Below the pieces are notes generated by a model, which did not search any database, was not told the origin of the DNA, and saw only the letters and a list, made by a program, of their open reading frames with translations. From the NCBI GenBank assembly GCA_023957235.1, contig JAMLHI010000001.1, positions 186,001-250,000 on the forward strand: DNA of 64,000 bases. The letters run 5' to 3'. The DNA comes from Chitinophagales bacterium. GTDB taxonomy: Bacteria; Bacteroidota; Bacteroidia; Chitinophagales; JADIYW01. Every line of letters begins with the position of its first letter. Positions within the stretch are counted from its first letter, which is position 1. Shown piece after piece: positions 44,297 to 53,668 of this stretch. The position numbers and the translations under genes are program-made.

Positions 44297-45328
44297 TTAC
44301 TTGCTTTTATTCGCAAGTTGTCCACATGCAGCATCAATATCTTTTCCTCTACTCTTGCGTATATTGGCAGTCACTCCTTTTTTTTCTAGATAACTGACAA
44401 ATGAATCTCTACGTTGAGCATCTGTCCTAGAAAAATCTGCTCCTTCCACTTTATTATACTCTAAAATATTCACTTTTGCAGGCACTCTACGGCAAAGTTC
44501 TACAATCTCCTGAGCATCTTGTATGTGGTCATTGACCCCATTGAGTAAGATATATTCAAAAGTAATCTTGTTTTTAGTCTTATCATAAAAATAATTAAGA
44601 GCCTCGACCAATGCCTCAATATTATTATGTTCATTAATTGCCATAATTGTATCGCGCTTTTCATCATTAGCAGCATGAAGAGAAAGAGCCAAATTAAATT
44701 TGACTTGATCATCTCCTAGCTTTTTAATCATCTTGGCAATCCCAGCAGTGGAAACGGTAATTCTCTTTGGGGACATCCCTAATCCCTCAGGAGAAGTGAT
44801 TTTTTCTATTGCTTGCAATACATTGCTATAATTAAGAAGAGGTTCTCCCATTCCCATAAAAACAATATTTGTCAATGGACGACCTAATGATTTCTCAGCT
44901 TGCTTCTTAATCAGGACGACTTGATCATAAATTTCGGCAGCTTCAAGGTTGCGTTCTCTTTTCAAAAACCCAGTTGCACAAAATTTGCAAGACAAACTGC
45001 AGCCCACTTGCGATGACACACAAGCAGTAGCTCTATCATCTGCAGGAATCATTACTCCTTCTATCAGATGATTGTCATGAAGAACAAAAACAGACTTAAT
45101 AGTACCATCATTAGAAAATTGTTCTTTCTGAACTTGAACAGGGAGAATAGAAAAACTCATTTTTAACTTTTCCCTCAACTCTAAAGATAGGTTGGTCATA
45201 TCATTAAAGTCAACTGCGGACTTCTGCCAAAGCCATGAATATACCTGCTTTGCACGAAAAGTGGGCTCTCCTTGCTCCTTGAACCATATTGTCAACTCTG
45301 GCAAAGTCAGTGTACGAATATCTTTCAT
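44297..45328 (-). CDS. rlmN: Dual-specificity 23S rRNA/tRNA m2A methyltransferase RlmN
   Basis: From the ATG at 45328 (343 residues) the enzyme begins MKDIRTLTLPELTIWF; the in-frame ATG at 45337 adds three residues. It is a radical SAM protein with cluster cysteines Cys110, Cys114 and Cys117 in CSLSCKFCATG. The catalytic cysteines of the ping-pong mechanism fit the TACVSS region (Cys103) and the C-terminal DAACGQL. Other conserved parts are NIVFMGMGEPLLNY, ITVSTAGI and LALSLHAANDEKR. It methylates A2503 of 23S rRNA and A37 of tRNAs. The gene is divergent from the 45596 protein. Confidence 0.95.
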   Translation of the reverse strand: MKDIRTLTLPELTIWFKEQGEPTFRAKQVYSWLWQKSAVDFNDMTNLSLELREKLKMSFSILPVQVQKEQFSNDGTIKSVFVLHDNHLIEGVMIPADDRATACVSSQVGCSLSCKFCATGFLKRERNLEAAEIYDQVVLIKKQAEKSLGRPLTNIVFMGMGEPLLNYSNVLQAIEKITSPEGLGMSPKRITVSTAGIAKMIKKLGDDQVKFNLALSLHAANDEKRDTIMAINEHNNIEALVEALNYFYDKTKNKITFEYILLNGVNDHIQDAQEIVELCRRVPAKVNILEYNKVEGADFSRTDAQRRDSFVSYLEKKGVTANIRKSRGKDIDAACGQLANKSK

Positions 45329-45595
45329 TGATATCACAAAGATACAGTCTAGTCAAGAATTTTTGGCCAAATAGATTAGACAGATAAAAAATCAACAGAG
45401 AAAATCACTTCAGATGAGTATGTACTAGAACCATCAGAGGTATATTCATAAAGATTATTTACCAGATTTTCCTCACTTTATGATCCATAAATATTAAAAT
45501 ATAGCATGTAGTCACTGATAATTATCAAAAACTTAACGATATAATAAGTTTACAATTAAAAAACCATATATTAACAATCAAAATCAAGTAACTAC

Positions 45596-46471
45596 ATGAA
45601 TAAATACGTCATAGGAGGCATTGCATTACTAGTAGCTTTAGTAGCTGGAATTACTTTTTTAGTAACTAGAATGTATATGCAAATGGATATTGACAAAGCT
45701 GTTCAAATCCATATCAATGGAAAAGTTCCATTGGAAGCTCAATTAGATAGCACTATCCTCATCTCATTAATGAATGATTTGCAAACTCAGATAAAAGTCA
45801 ATGATGAGTTAAAAATTAGATTAAATGAAAAATTTGATGTTCCTTTAAAAATGGACTTAGATGTTCCTTTAAATACAGAAGTATTTATGGATCAAGTATT
45901 AGATTTAGAATTTGAATTGCCTGTAGATATTATTTTAGATCAAAATGAAATGCCTCTACAAAACTTAGTTATTCCTTTTAATCATAGACTAAAAGTAAAT
46001 GATTCTTTGGATATGGATTTCTCAATTCCTTTAGAGACAAAAATTAGAACAAATTTTAAGCGTTTCTTTAATATAGGATTGCCTGTAAAAGGGGTAGTAG
46101 ATGTTCAGCAAAAAATCCCTATCCATCAACCTTTGCTTGTCAGCGATACCCTTGTTCTCAGTATGCAGGATTATCAAATTCCATTGAAAACTAATATCCC
46201 TGTTCAGGTTAAAATACCTGTAAAACAAAAGGTTAAAATAGAAGGGCAACTGAATGTACCAGTCAATCAAACTGTAGAAATTCCTTTACAAAAAGTGATA
46301 TCTACACCTGTATTGGAACCTTTTACTGCCAATGTAACTACAAAAAATGATGTTGTTACAACCTTTAAATCTAATCTGAAAGCCAACGCTACCTTTAATC
46401 AACCTTTACGAGTAGAAAAGATGGATTCTTTGCAGATAGATCCTTCCAAAATTCAAATACACTTTAAATAA
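45596..46471 (+). CDS. Membrane-anchored protein with repeated short beta segments
   Basis: A 291-residue protein with one N-terminal helix (about 6-28) and an extracytoplasmic body. The body is built of repeated amphipathic strands of the type 'x-V/I-P-L/V-K-x-x-hydrophobic-x-V/I-P': KFDVPLKMDLDVPLNTEV, IPLKTNIPVQVKIPVKQKVK, LNVPVNQTVEIPLQKV. Pro-Leu/Val pairs recur roughly every eight to twelve residues. There is no cysteine or known catalytic motif. The pattern suggests an elongated beta structure spanning part of the periplasm. I do not recognise the family. It is monocistronic, with a bidirectional terminator directly at its stop. Confidence 0.7.
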   Translation: MNKYVIGGIALLVALVAGITFLVTRMYMQMDIDKAVQIHINGKVPLEAQLDSTILISLMNDLQTQIKVNDELKIRLNEKFDVPLKMDLDVPLNTEVFMDQVLDLEFELPVDIILDQNEMPLQNLVIPFNHRLKVNDSLDMDFSIPLETKIRTNFKRFFNIGLPVKGVVDVQQKIPIHQPLLVSDTLVLSMQDYQIPLKTNIPVQVKIPVKQKVKIEGQLNVPVNQTVEIPLQKVISTPVLEPFTANVTTKNDVVTTFKSNLKANATFNQPLRVEKMDSLQIDPSKIQIHFK

Positions 46472-46495
46472 AAAAAGCCCATTCGGGCTTTTTTT
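46470..46495. terminator. Bidirectional rho-independent terminator
   Basis: AAAAAAGCCC (46471-46480) pairs with GGGCTTTTTT (from 46485) around ATTC. The A and T tracts on both sides serve both the 45596 gene and the convergent gatA. Confidence 0.88.
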
Positions 46496-46514
46496 ATTCT
46501 ATCTTCTTTCTATT

Positions 46515-47942
46515 TTATTTGTCACTTAATATCTGATGGCAAAAAGACAATAATTTCCCTTCCTGAAATTTTGATGCCATCAACTGCATACCAATAGGTA
46601 ATTGATCTTGAGTCTTTCCTACTGGAATAGAGATTCCAGGTACTCCTACCAGATTGGCCTGAACTGTGAAAATATCCCCCAAATACATAGCGACTGGATC
46701 TCCTATATGCGAACCAATTTTGAATGCTGGGGTAGGTGTAGTCGGGCACAAAATAAAATCATAAGCACTCAGAAGCTCATTGGTCTTTTCGGCAATAATT
46801 CGACGTACTTTTTGAGCTTTTGAATAATAGGCATCATAATAACCTGAACTCAACACAAAAGTACCCGACATGATTCGTCTCTGAACTTCCTTGCCAAATC
46901 CTTCAGAACGAGATTTCTTATATGTTGAATCTAAATCACTGGCATCTTCAGCCCTATAACCATATCTCACTCCATCATACTTTGAAAAATTAGATGAAGC
47001 CTCTGCTGTACTCAGCACATAATAGACAGGAACGATATATTCTAATTCTTTAACTGAAACCGGCTCAACAATATTTCCTTGATTTTTTAAGTCTTCTACT
47101 AATTTCAATGCGGCAGAACGAATCTCAGGGTGAATACTCGGATCTTCAATAGCTTCTTTGTAATACGCAATCTTATAAGTATTTCTTTCATTCAATCGGG
47201 AAGTATATTTTTCTACTTCAATAGAAGATGAAGTAGCATCATAATCATCTTCTCCAGCTATCACTTCCAAAATCAGAGCAATATCTTCAACACTATGAGA
47301 CATGGGACCAATTTGATCAAAAGAAGAACCATATGCCATGAGACCATATCTTGAAATCCTGCCATAAGTAGGCTTTAAGCCAATAATCCCACAAAAAGCC
47401 GCAGGTTGTCGGATAGAGCCTCCAGTATCTGAACCCAAAGAAGCCATACATAAATCTGCAGCAACAGCTGCAGCTGAACCACCAGACGAACCACCAGCTA
47501 CATATTCCAAATGATGCGGATTTCTTACAGGTCCGTAATAAGAAGTCTCATTGGAAGAGCCCATTGCAAATTCATCACAATTGAGTCGCCCTATGATAAT
47601 TGCCCCCTCTGCCAACAATCTTTCAATAACAGTAGCAGAATATATTGACCTATGCCCTGTAAGCATCTTGGAAGAGGCAGTAGAAAGATGTGATTGATAT
47701 ACGATATTATCTTTAATGCCAATGATTAAGCCAAAAAGTTTGCCTTGCGTCTGACCATTTGATAAACGCAAATCCAATTCTTCAGCTCGTGCTGTCGCAC
47801 TCTCCTTAAACACCTCGACAAATGCATTTATCTCTTTATGGCGTTCAATATTTTCCAAATAATTCAAAACGACTTGCTTACAAGTCGTCTTTCCAGAAAA
47901 CAAATCGCCATGCAGAGCACTTAGAGTTCTGTAAAATGTCAC
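46515..47942 (-). CDS. gatA: Glutamyl/aspartyl-tRNA amidotransferase subunit A
   Basis: A 475-residue amidase-signature enzyme that releases ammonia from glutamine for the transamidation of Glu-tRNA(Gln) or Asp-tRNA(Asn). The Ser-cis-Ser-Lys triad is Lys77 (GIKDN), Ser152 (GGSSGGSAAAVAA) and Ser176 (GSDTGGSIRQPA), matching the spacing of characterised GatA proteins. CPTTPTPAFKIG and GVPGISIPVG are further family motifs. gatB and gatC are not in this window. It is 18 bases downstream of tatA. Confidence 0.93.
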   Translation of the reverse strand: MTFYRTLSALHGDLFSGKTTCKQVVLNYLENIERHKEINAFVEVFKESATARAEELDLRLSNGQTQGKLFGLIIGIKDNIVYQSHLSTASSKMLTGHRSIYSATVIERLLAEGAIIIGRLNCDEFAMGSSNETSYYGPVRNPHHLEYVAGGSSGGSAAAVAADLCMASLGSDTGGSIRQPAAFCGIIGLKPTYGRISRYGLMAYGSSFDQIGPMSHSVEDIALILEVIAGEDDYDATSSSIEVEKYTSRLNERNTYKIAYYKEAIEDPSIHPEIRSAALKLVEDLKNQGNIVEPVSVKELEYIVPVYYVLSTAEASSNFSKYDGVRYGYRAEDASDLDSTYKKSRSEGFGKEVQRRIMSGTFVLSSGYYDAYYSKAQKVRRIIAEKTNELLSAYDFILCPTTPTPAFKIGSHIGDPVAMYLGDIFTVQANLVGVPGISIPVGKTQDQLPIGMQLMASKFQEGKLLSFCHQILSDK

Positions 47943-47960
47943 CTCAGAAAAATCTTTAAA

Positions 47961-48182
47961 TTAATCAGTAATTTTTTTCCTAGGTTCTTCTTCTGATTCT
48001 TTCATGCCAGTCTCGATATCTTCTTTTATACTAGCTTTTGCTGAATTAAATTCCCTGATTCCCTTCCCTAGTCCACGCATCAATTCTGGAATTTTTTTCC
48101 CACCAAAAAGCAACAAGATTGCTAGTAACAGTAAAAGCATTTCTCCACCACCAGGCATGCTAATTAGAAATAAAGTATTCAT
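47961..48182 (-). CDS. tatA: Twin-arginine translocase subunit TatA/TatE
   Basis: A 73-residue protein with an N-terminal hydrophobic helix ([20 protein letters not shown]), the FGGKKIPEL hinge and a following amphipathic helix ([17 protein letters not shown]), then an acidic tail. This is the usual TatA layout, which forms the pore for folded, twin-arginine-signal proteins. tatC is not in the window. It is followed by gatA with an 18-base gap. Transcribed from a promoter upstream of 48182; the nearest box TAACTTTA is only an approximate match to consensus. Confidence 0.9.
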   Translation of the reverse strand: MNTLFLISMPGGGEMLLLLLAILLLFGGKKIPELMRGLGKGIREFNSAKASIKEDIETGMKESEEEPRKKITD

Positions 48183-48345
48183 TCTTTATGAATTTAGTTT
48201 GTAAAGTTACAGTTTTTTTATGTTTTTACCTTCAATTCCTCTCCTCCTTATGTTATGCTTGGTTAATATTTTAGAAAAAATCAATTCTGTATAAATCAAT
48301 GTTCTTGAATATAAAACACCTAAAAGGACTGGCTTTAGATAATGA

Positions 48346-49566
48346 CTATCCTTTTCCTCTCAGTTTTGCAAACTTTTTGGCATCTACTTTCTCTTTCAAG
48401 TGCAGAAAGTACATTTCGTAATATTTATAGCTCAAATGAGAGAACAATAATACAATAGCAATATAGGGTAGCCATGCCGCAATTTCATACAAAAATTCAT
48501 ATCTCTTCTTCACCCATAATGGAACAACTGATGCATATCCAACTAGCCAAAAATAAAGAATAGGAATATGAAACACATAAATACCATAAGAAATTTTTCC
48601 AAAATACACCATGAGCTTATTGGAAAATAACCAAGGAATCAATCCAGCTCCTCTTTCAAAACTCATCACAGCAAAGGCAGCTCCAAAATTGACTAATGTA
48701 AATAAATAAACGTGCTGATAGTTAGTAGTCAACCATTGCTCCAAGTTTCTATTGCCTCCAATTGCCTGAAAAGAACTTCCCTGAAACTCCACTAAATATC
48801 TATTACCCACATACACCAAAATAATCACTACAAACAAAGACCAAGTAGCAAAAACATGTCTTTTTATACGCTTGAAACCCGTCAAAGCCAATAATGTACC
48901 TATTGCAAAACTATCCATCTGAAAAGGCATCATCCTATACAAATTAACTGAAGCCCATTTGTGATCTGGATTGACAGACATCATCCATTCATATCCAAAA
49001 TACCTCACCAAGGGAGTGATTATTATTATCCCAATGACTCCATACAATAATTGTTTTCTACTTAAAAAATAAATAATTATTGGAATAGTCAAATAGTATT
49101 GTTCTTCTAAAGAAAGAGACCACAAATGTCCAAAAATGGTAAAGTTCACATCCTCTACTCCCCTGAAAAAATTAAAAAAGCTGGCAAAATTATAGACATA
49201 AGTATAAAGATAGACACCATTTGTTCCGATATCTTCTGTTATCATTTTGAGAGTGCCTGACTGTATGAGTATGCCAACAAAATATATCAGTGTCCAGAAA
49301 CCGACAAACCCAAAATAAAGCGGGAATATTCTAAAAGAACGCCGATATAAAAATCTATTATAAATATCTTTAAACTCAGGATTCTTTGATTTGTCATTCA
49401 ATAAGATGCGGGTGATTAAATATCCTGAAATGACAAAAAAGGTTTGTAAAACTTCCCAACCAAAGCTGATAGACATATATTTCATTGGCCAATGATAAGC
49501 TACTATCAGCAGGCAAAAAAAGCCTCTGAACCCATCTAAATAACCAACATATCCCAATTTCCCCAT
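48346..49566 (-). CDS. Acyltransferase 3 family membrane O-acyltransferase (second copy)
   Basis: A 406-residue multi-pass protein, paralogous to that at 26122. Motifs LDGFRGFFCLLIVAYHW, RFLYRRSFRIFPLYF and LWSLSLEEQYYLTIP align directly with the first copy. Probably adds an acyl group to a surface glycan or lipid. It stands apart from glycan genes, between tatA and a divergent porin gene. Acceptor unknown. Confidence 0.87.
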   Translation of the reverse strand: MGKLGYVGYLDGFRGFFCLLIVAYHWPMKYMSISFGWEVLQTFFVISGYLITRILLNDKSKNPEFKDIYNRFLYRRSFRIFPLYFGFVGFWTLIYFVGILIQSGTLKMITEDIGTNGVYLYTYVYNFASFFNFFRGVEDVNFTIFGHLWSLSLEEQYYLTIPIIIYFLSRKQLLYGVIGIIIITPLVRYFGYEWMMSVNPDHKWASVNLYRMMPFQMDSFAIGTLLALTGFKRIKRHVFATWSLFVVIILVYVGNRYLVEFQGSSFQAIGGNRNLEQWLTTNYQHVYLFTLVNFGAAFAVMSFERGAGLIPWLFSNKLMVYFGKISYGIYVFHIPILYFWLVGYASVVPLWVKKRYEFLYEIAAWLPYIAIVLLFSHLSYKYYEMYFLHLKEKVDAKKFAKLRGKG

Positions 49567-49692
49567 AATCTTGTGAAGATAAAAGATTTTAGAAATCGCT
49601 ATTTAATTATTCGTTAAAAAATATTTGACAATCTTGACGCTTATATTCATACTAGACTCTCTTAATAAATTCAGCTTTATGCCTATTTTTGG

Positions 49693-51579
49693 ATGGTGAA
49701 GAAAATAATTTTATACATCTTATTCCTCTTTCAAAGCATAATTATCTATGCTCAAACCCTTATTACAACTCCTAATCCTATTTTAAGATATGAAACAAGA
49801 TATACTACCAATGACCTCAATCTTAAAAAAATAGATACCTTATTAGAAAACTTTCATCAATACGATCCAAAGGCAAAATGGTTAATTCCATATATCTCTG
49901 CCAATTTAGGAAATACTCCTCGGCCATTATTTTTTGATCCAACACTTGCTATCGGCTTTCAGCATGGATACTCCTCCATCGAAAAATATTTTTTACAAAC
50001 AGACGATGTCAAATTTTACAATACTAAGACACCCTATACTTCAGCACAATATGTATTTGGTGCCAAAGAAGAGTCCCTAGTAGAATTCAGCCATTCCCAA
50101 AACGTTTCTCCCCAATTTAACCTTGCAGTTGATTATCAAAGACCTGTATCTGAGGGATTCTATGCACATCAGAAAAGCGGTGAACACAATCTATCTATTT
50201 CTCAATGGTACAAAAGCAAATCCAATCGTTATAACTGGCTATCTGCTTATGTTTTTAATCAAGCCAAAATTCAAGAAAATGGAGGAGTCAAGGTAAATGA
50301 CATCTTCACCAACGCTGCTTATGCTCAAGATTTGTCCACTGCTCCAGTTTGGTTGCAATCTGCTGAAAATAAATTCAATCAACATAAGATATTTTTCATT
50401 CAGACTTTCTATTTAGGACCCAAAGTGGCTCATCAAGACTCTACTATCAAAAAAATGATTCAACCCAAATATGGATTGACACACCATTTTGAATATTCTT
50501 CTTCTAAAATCTATTATAAAGACGATGAACAAGAAGGAAGTAGCTATTTTTCTGAATTTTATTATTCTATAGATTCTACAAGAGATAAAACATTCAGTAA
50601 ATCTCTTACCAATGAATTATACTTTCAAAATTATGCGGTAAAGTCAGCAGATAGCTCAAGCACTACTTTTAAATATTCATGGAAAGGGGGTGTCCGATAT
50701 ATTCTCAATCACTATCAACAATATAATTTCAATGTAACAAGACACGATTTACAACTCTTTGGCAGTTTGAAAAACGCATCACTCACTCCCACTAAATTTG
50801 ACTATTCTTTGTTGGCGACAATAGATTTAAGTCCAAATTATAGAGGTGATTTTTTGACTTCTGCCAATTTTAAATATCAGCCTAACATATATTTTTATAT
50901 TGCATCATCAGCTAATATTAATCGGCAAAGTCCTTCATTAAAATTGGAAAATTTTGAGACGAATCATTTTCAATGGAAAAATAATTTCAAAAAAATGAAT
51001 ATCATTCAGGTAAGTGTGAAATCAGGAATCCCCAAATGGCACATTGACATAGGGGCAGACTATTATATTGTTGATAATTACTTGTATTTCAATCAAAATG
51101 CACTTCCAGAACAATTGGACAAAACGCTTCAAGTAATAAGATTTTTTGCTTCTAAAGATTTTTATTTAAAGAATTTTGTCTTTAAAAATAAGGCTATCTA
51201 TCAGGCTTCCAATCAGCAAGAAGTACTCCATCAACCACAATTCTACATACAGAGCCAGTGGTATTATAGAGGTTCATATATCAAAAAGAAAGCGCTACAT
51301 GCTCAACTTGGAATTGAAATGACCTATTTTGCTAATCACTATGCCGATGCGTATAATCCAGCAACCATGGAATATTATCTTCAAAACAAGGAAAAGCTAA
51401 AATATTATCCTTTGATAGATGTATTTTTCAATCTACAGGTCAAAAGAACCCGAATATTTTTAAAAATGCAACATCTCAATCAAGGTTGGTTGAAAGAGAA
51501 GGGCTATTATTCCCATCCTGGAAGTCCAGCAAGTCCAAGAGCTTTTAGATTGGGTGTCAGTTGGCAGTTTTACGATTAG
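49693..51579 (+). CDS. Porin_10-like outer-membrane barrel protein
   Basis: A 628-residue protein with a signal peptide (MVKKIILYILFLFQS ending IYAQ). The mature part is dominated by alternating aromatic and polar residues typical of a large barrel, for example FNLAVDYQRPVSEGFYAHQKSG, HLNQGWLKEKGYYS, and it ends in FRLGVSWQFYD, with an aromatic residue close to the C-terminus as in outer-membrane proteins. The layout matches the 'putative porin' family of Bacteroidota. A TATTTTTG box ends two bases before the ATG; this would imply a leaderless message and is not taken as certain. Substrate unknown. Confidence 0.8.
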   Translation: MVKKIILYILFLFQSIIIYAQTLITTPNPILRYETRYTTNDLNLKKIDTLLENFHQYDPKAKWLIPYISANLGNTPRPLFFDPTLAIGFQHGYSSIEKYFLQTDDVKFYNTKTPYTSAQYVFGAKEESLVEFSHSQNVSPQFNLAVDYQRPVSEGFYAHQKSGEHNLSISQWYKSKSNRYNWLSAYVFNQAKIQENGGVKVNDIFTNAAYAQDLSTAPVWLQSAENKFNQHKIFFIQTFYLGPKVAHQDSTIKKMIQPKYGLTHHFEYSSSKIYYKDDEQEGSSYFSEFYYSIDSTRDKTFSKSLTNELYFQNYAVKSADSSSTTFKYSWKGGVRYILNHYQQYNFNVTRHDLQLFGSLKNASLTPTKFDYSLLATIDLSPNYRGDFLTSANFKYQPNIYFYIASSANINRQSPSLKLENFETNHFQWKNNFKKMNIIQVSVKSGIPKWHIDIGADYYIVDNYLYFNQNALPEQLDKTLQVIRFFASKDFYLKNFVFKNKAIYQASNQQEVLHQPQFYIQSQWYYRGSYIKKKALHAQLGIEMTYFANHYADAYNPATMEYYLQNKEKLKYYPLIDVFFNLQVKRTRIFLKMQHLNQGWLKEKGYYSHPGSPASPRAFRLGVSWQFYD

Positions 51580-51905
51580 CACACTCTAGAAAATATTTAT
51601 TATAAAATTGCTACAATAGCAACTTTTATATACCGACTGTCTTTGACAAATTAGATATAGGTAAGTGTAGGGCAACAGTGCACCAACAGAAATTTTAATC
51701 AACAATTGAAACCCTTTTGATACATAAAAACGAAAATGTCAGACAACTAATATTCGGACGACAACACTCTGGCTGATCCAAAGAGCCATTTTTTGCCAAT
51801 GCTAATTTTCATTAGAAACAGAATTTCATACAGCATTATTAGTTATTTCGCAGAGCAAAAACCAACTAAAAACGTTATATTGAGCATATTTTAAAGAATG
51901 AAAAA
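51580..51905. other. Intergenic flank of the restriction-modification islet
   Basis: A 326-base stretch between the porin stop and the methyltransferase remnant. It is AT-rich, with no ORF, repeat or promoter that I can support. It may be the left junction of the acquired islet. Confidence 0.5.
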
Positions 51906-52162
51906 TTGAACTACATAGATTTATTTGCTGGAGCTGGCGGACTGTCCGAAGGCTTTATTCGTGCAGGATTTAAACCTATTGCGCATGTAGAAATGAACAA
52001 AGATGCTTGTGATACTTTGAGAACAATAAACAAAATTGGTCTATTTCAGTGAGAGAAGCTGCCAGAATACAGTCTTTTCCTGATGATTATTTCTTTGAGG
52101 GAAGTAGGACGGCTGCTTTTAAACAGATTGGTAATGCTGTGCTGGTTTTGATGGCAGCTTAA
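51906..52162 (+). pseudogene. C5 cytosine methyltransferase with its middle deleted
   Basis: The first 45 codons, from TTG at 51906, read [20 protein letters not shown], the motif I start of C5 DNA methyltransferases, and continue to about TLRTI. The sequence then changes frame directly into [20 protein letters not shown], the conserved C-terminal motif, plus AFKQIGNAV and a stop at 52160-52162. The target-recognition domain and the PCQ and ENV catalytic motifs are missing. The usual length is over 300 residues against about 85 codons here. It precedes the HNH nuclease gene by 10 bases. Confidence 0.85.
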
Positions 52163-52172
52163 ATTTTTCGCT

Positions 52173-52946
52173 ATGGAAAGAAAACTTTGGACACGAGAAG
52201 AATTGATATTGGTTTTTAATCTTTATCTAAAATTGCCATTTGGTAAAATGCACACTAGAACACCAGAAATTATTGAAATGGCAAATCTCATAGGGAGAAC
52301 AGTTAATTCAATAGCAATAAGGCTTACAAATTTTGCATCCTGCGACCCTTATCATCAAAATAGAGGAGTAAAAGGAATGGTTGGCGGAATAAAACAATGC
52401 CAGCCAATTTGGGATGAGTTTTTTGGGAACAAAGAAATTTTGATTTTTGAAAGTGAACGTATCTTAGCCGAAAAAGAAAACAAAACTATTGAAACAAAAT
52501 TTGATGAATTGCTTTTTGATATAAAAGATTTGAGAGGAGAGACCAAACTTCGTGAAGTTAAAACAAGAGTAAATCAAAACGTTTTCAGGCAAATTGTTGT
52601 AGCTAATTATTCAGGGAAATGTGCTATAACAGGGATTGATATTCCCGAATTACTCTTTGCAAGTCATATAATCCCGTGGTCTAAAAACGAAGATGAAAGA
52701 CTAAATCCTGAAAATGGTATTTGTTTGTCGGCACTTTATGACAAGGCATATGACAAAGGATTGATTTCAATAAATGAAAAATATCAAGTTATAATTTCTG
52801 ACAAATTAAAAAAGAAAAAAGAGGCTGATTATTTTGAAAAATATTTTGCACCAATAGAAAATCAATCATTAATTCTTCCTCAAAGATATTTCCCTAAAAA
52901 AGAATTTATACAATACCATTTAGACGAAATTTTCAATAAAAACTAA
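52173..52946 (+). CDS. HNH-family restriction-like endonuclease, active site doubtful
   Basis: A 257-residue protein with the N-terminal domain of HNH restriction-like nucleases (TREELILVFNLYLKLPFGK, GRTVNSIAIRLTNFASCDP). The C-terminal HNH region is CAITGIDIPELLFASHIIPW and NGICLSALYDKAYDKGLIS. The expected His-Asn-His set here is His165, Asn181 and, eight residues later, Tyr189; that position is His in the family as I know it. The gene is open throughout. Its partner methyltransferase is broken, so an active nuclease would be toxic unless another methyltransferase protects the same site. Likely horizontally acquired. Confidence 0.75.
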   Translation: MERKLWTREELILVFNLYLKLPFGKMHTRTPEIIEMANLIGRTVNSIAIRLTNFASCDPYHQNRGVKGMVGGIKQCQPIWDEFFGNKEILIFESERILAEKENKTIETKFDELLFDIKDLRGETKLREVKTRVNQNVFRQIVVANYSGKCAITGIDIPELLFASHIIPWSKNEDERLNPENGICLSALYDKAYDKGLISINEKYQVIISDKLKKKKEADYFEKYFAPIENQSLILPQRYFPKKEFIQYHLDEIFNKN

Positions 52947-52952
52947 TAAGCA

Positions 52953-53291
52953 ATGCAAAGCAATTATTGGGTAAAAGACATAACAAGAAAAGAGATAATT
53001 ACCAAAACTCAAATTCCGAGCAAAGCAAACTTTAATTTGTTTGCAACTTATTTTAATTTGATGGACAAAAAGGGCTTGTCATTTCATTTGAATGAAAATT
53101 CGACATTCGAAATTGATAAACTTTTTGCAAAAAACGGATTTCATTATCTTGCTCTTCAACTTGGTGATGTGAAAGAATTTTTAATTTTACCAAATGAAAA
53201 TCTATTAGACTATACGGAAAGAATTGCTTCTAAAATTGATACTTGTAAAACTGAAAAAGATGTTTTGAATCTTTTGATTGCAGAAATGTGA
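52953..53291 (+). CDS. Small protein of unknown function in the restriction islet
   Basis: A 112-residue protein with no signal peptide and no cysteine. It shows an alternating alpha/beta pattern (NFNLFATYFNLMDKK, FHYLALQLGDVKEFLILP) and a helical C-terminus (CKTEKDVLNLLIAEM contains the only Cys). It begins six bases after the HNH gene stop, so it is coexpressed with it. No family recognised; it may be an accessory or a further remnant of the islet. Confidence 0.55.
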   Translation: MQSNYWVKDITRKEIITKTQIPSKANFNLFATYFNLMDKKGLSFHLNENSTFEIDKLFAKNGFHYLALQLGDVKEFLILPNENLLDYTERIASKIDTCKTEKDVLNLLIAEM

Positions 53292-53318
53292 ATGTAGATT
53301 GTGAAACATACAAATTAA

Positions 53319-53575
53319 AGTCAAGTCATCGGAAAACCCGAAGGAACAAGAGTTTTTTCATACATCAATCCAAACAGTCAGGGAGGAATTGACTGGAAAA
53401 TCGACGGTTTTTGTTTGAAAGATTTAATCAAACTAAAATATTTGACAACCTTGAATTAGCTAATGTAAAAACGATTCAAACCGCATTAGCTAAAAAGGAA
53501 AAAATCAAAGAACAAGCCTTGATTAGAGCTTATGAATCAATAAAGAAGTTGAAAAAATTTAAAATTGAAATCTAA
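53319..53575 (+). pseudogene. Frameshifted remnant of an unknown gene
   Basis: One frame from 53319 gives SQVIGKPEGTRVFSYINPN and GIDWKIDGF and stops at 53457-53459. A second frame overlaps it and gives FERFNQTKIFDNLELANVK and ALIRAYESIKKLKKFKIE to a stop at 53573-53575. Both parts look like real coding sequence and join naturally near 53410-53425, so a single frameshift is likely. No start codon or family is recognised. It ends the restriction islet. Confidence 0.5.
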
Positions 53576-53668
53576 GCCAACGCTATTAGCAAGCACATAT
53601 CAAAGGTAATGCAAAAAATCCACTCCCTTGCAAAGTTGCCAACCGATATAGAAGTGAAAGCTGCCTAT

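Noticed and set aside
44153-44389. 78-codon ORF before rlmN
   Set aside because: It runs into rlmN on the opposite strand and shows no signal peptide, motif or coding bias that I can see.
48307-48353. Possible terminator of the second acyltransferase gene
   Set aside because: The seven-base arms AAAAGGA and TCCTTTT enclose a 20-base loop and no good T run follows.
49684-49691. TATTTTTG as a promoter of the porin gene
   Set aside because: It ends two bases before the ATG, which would put transcription start inside the gene; probably chance.
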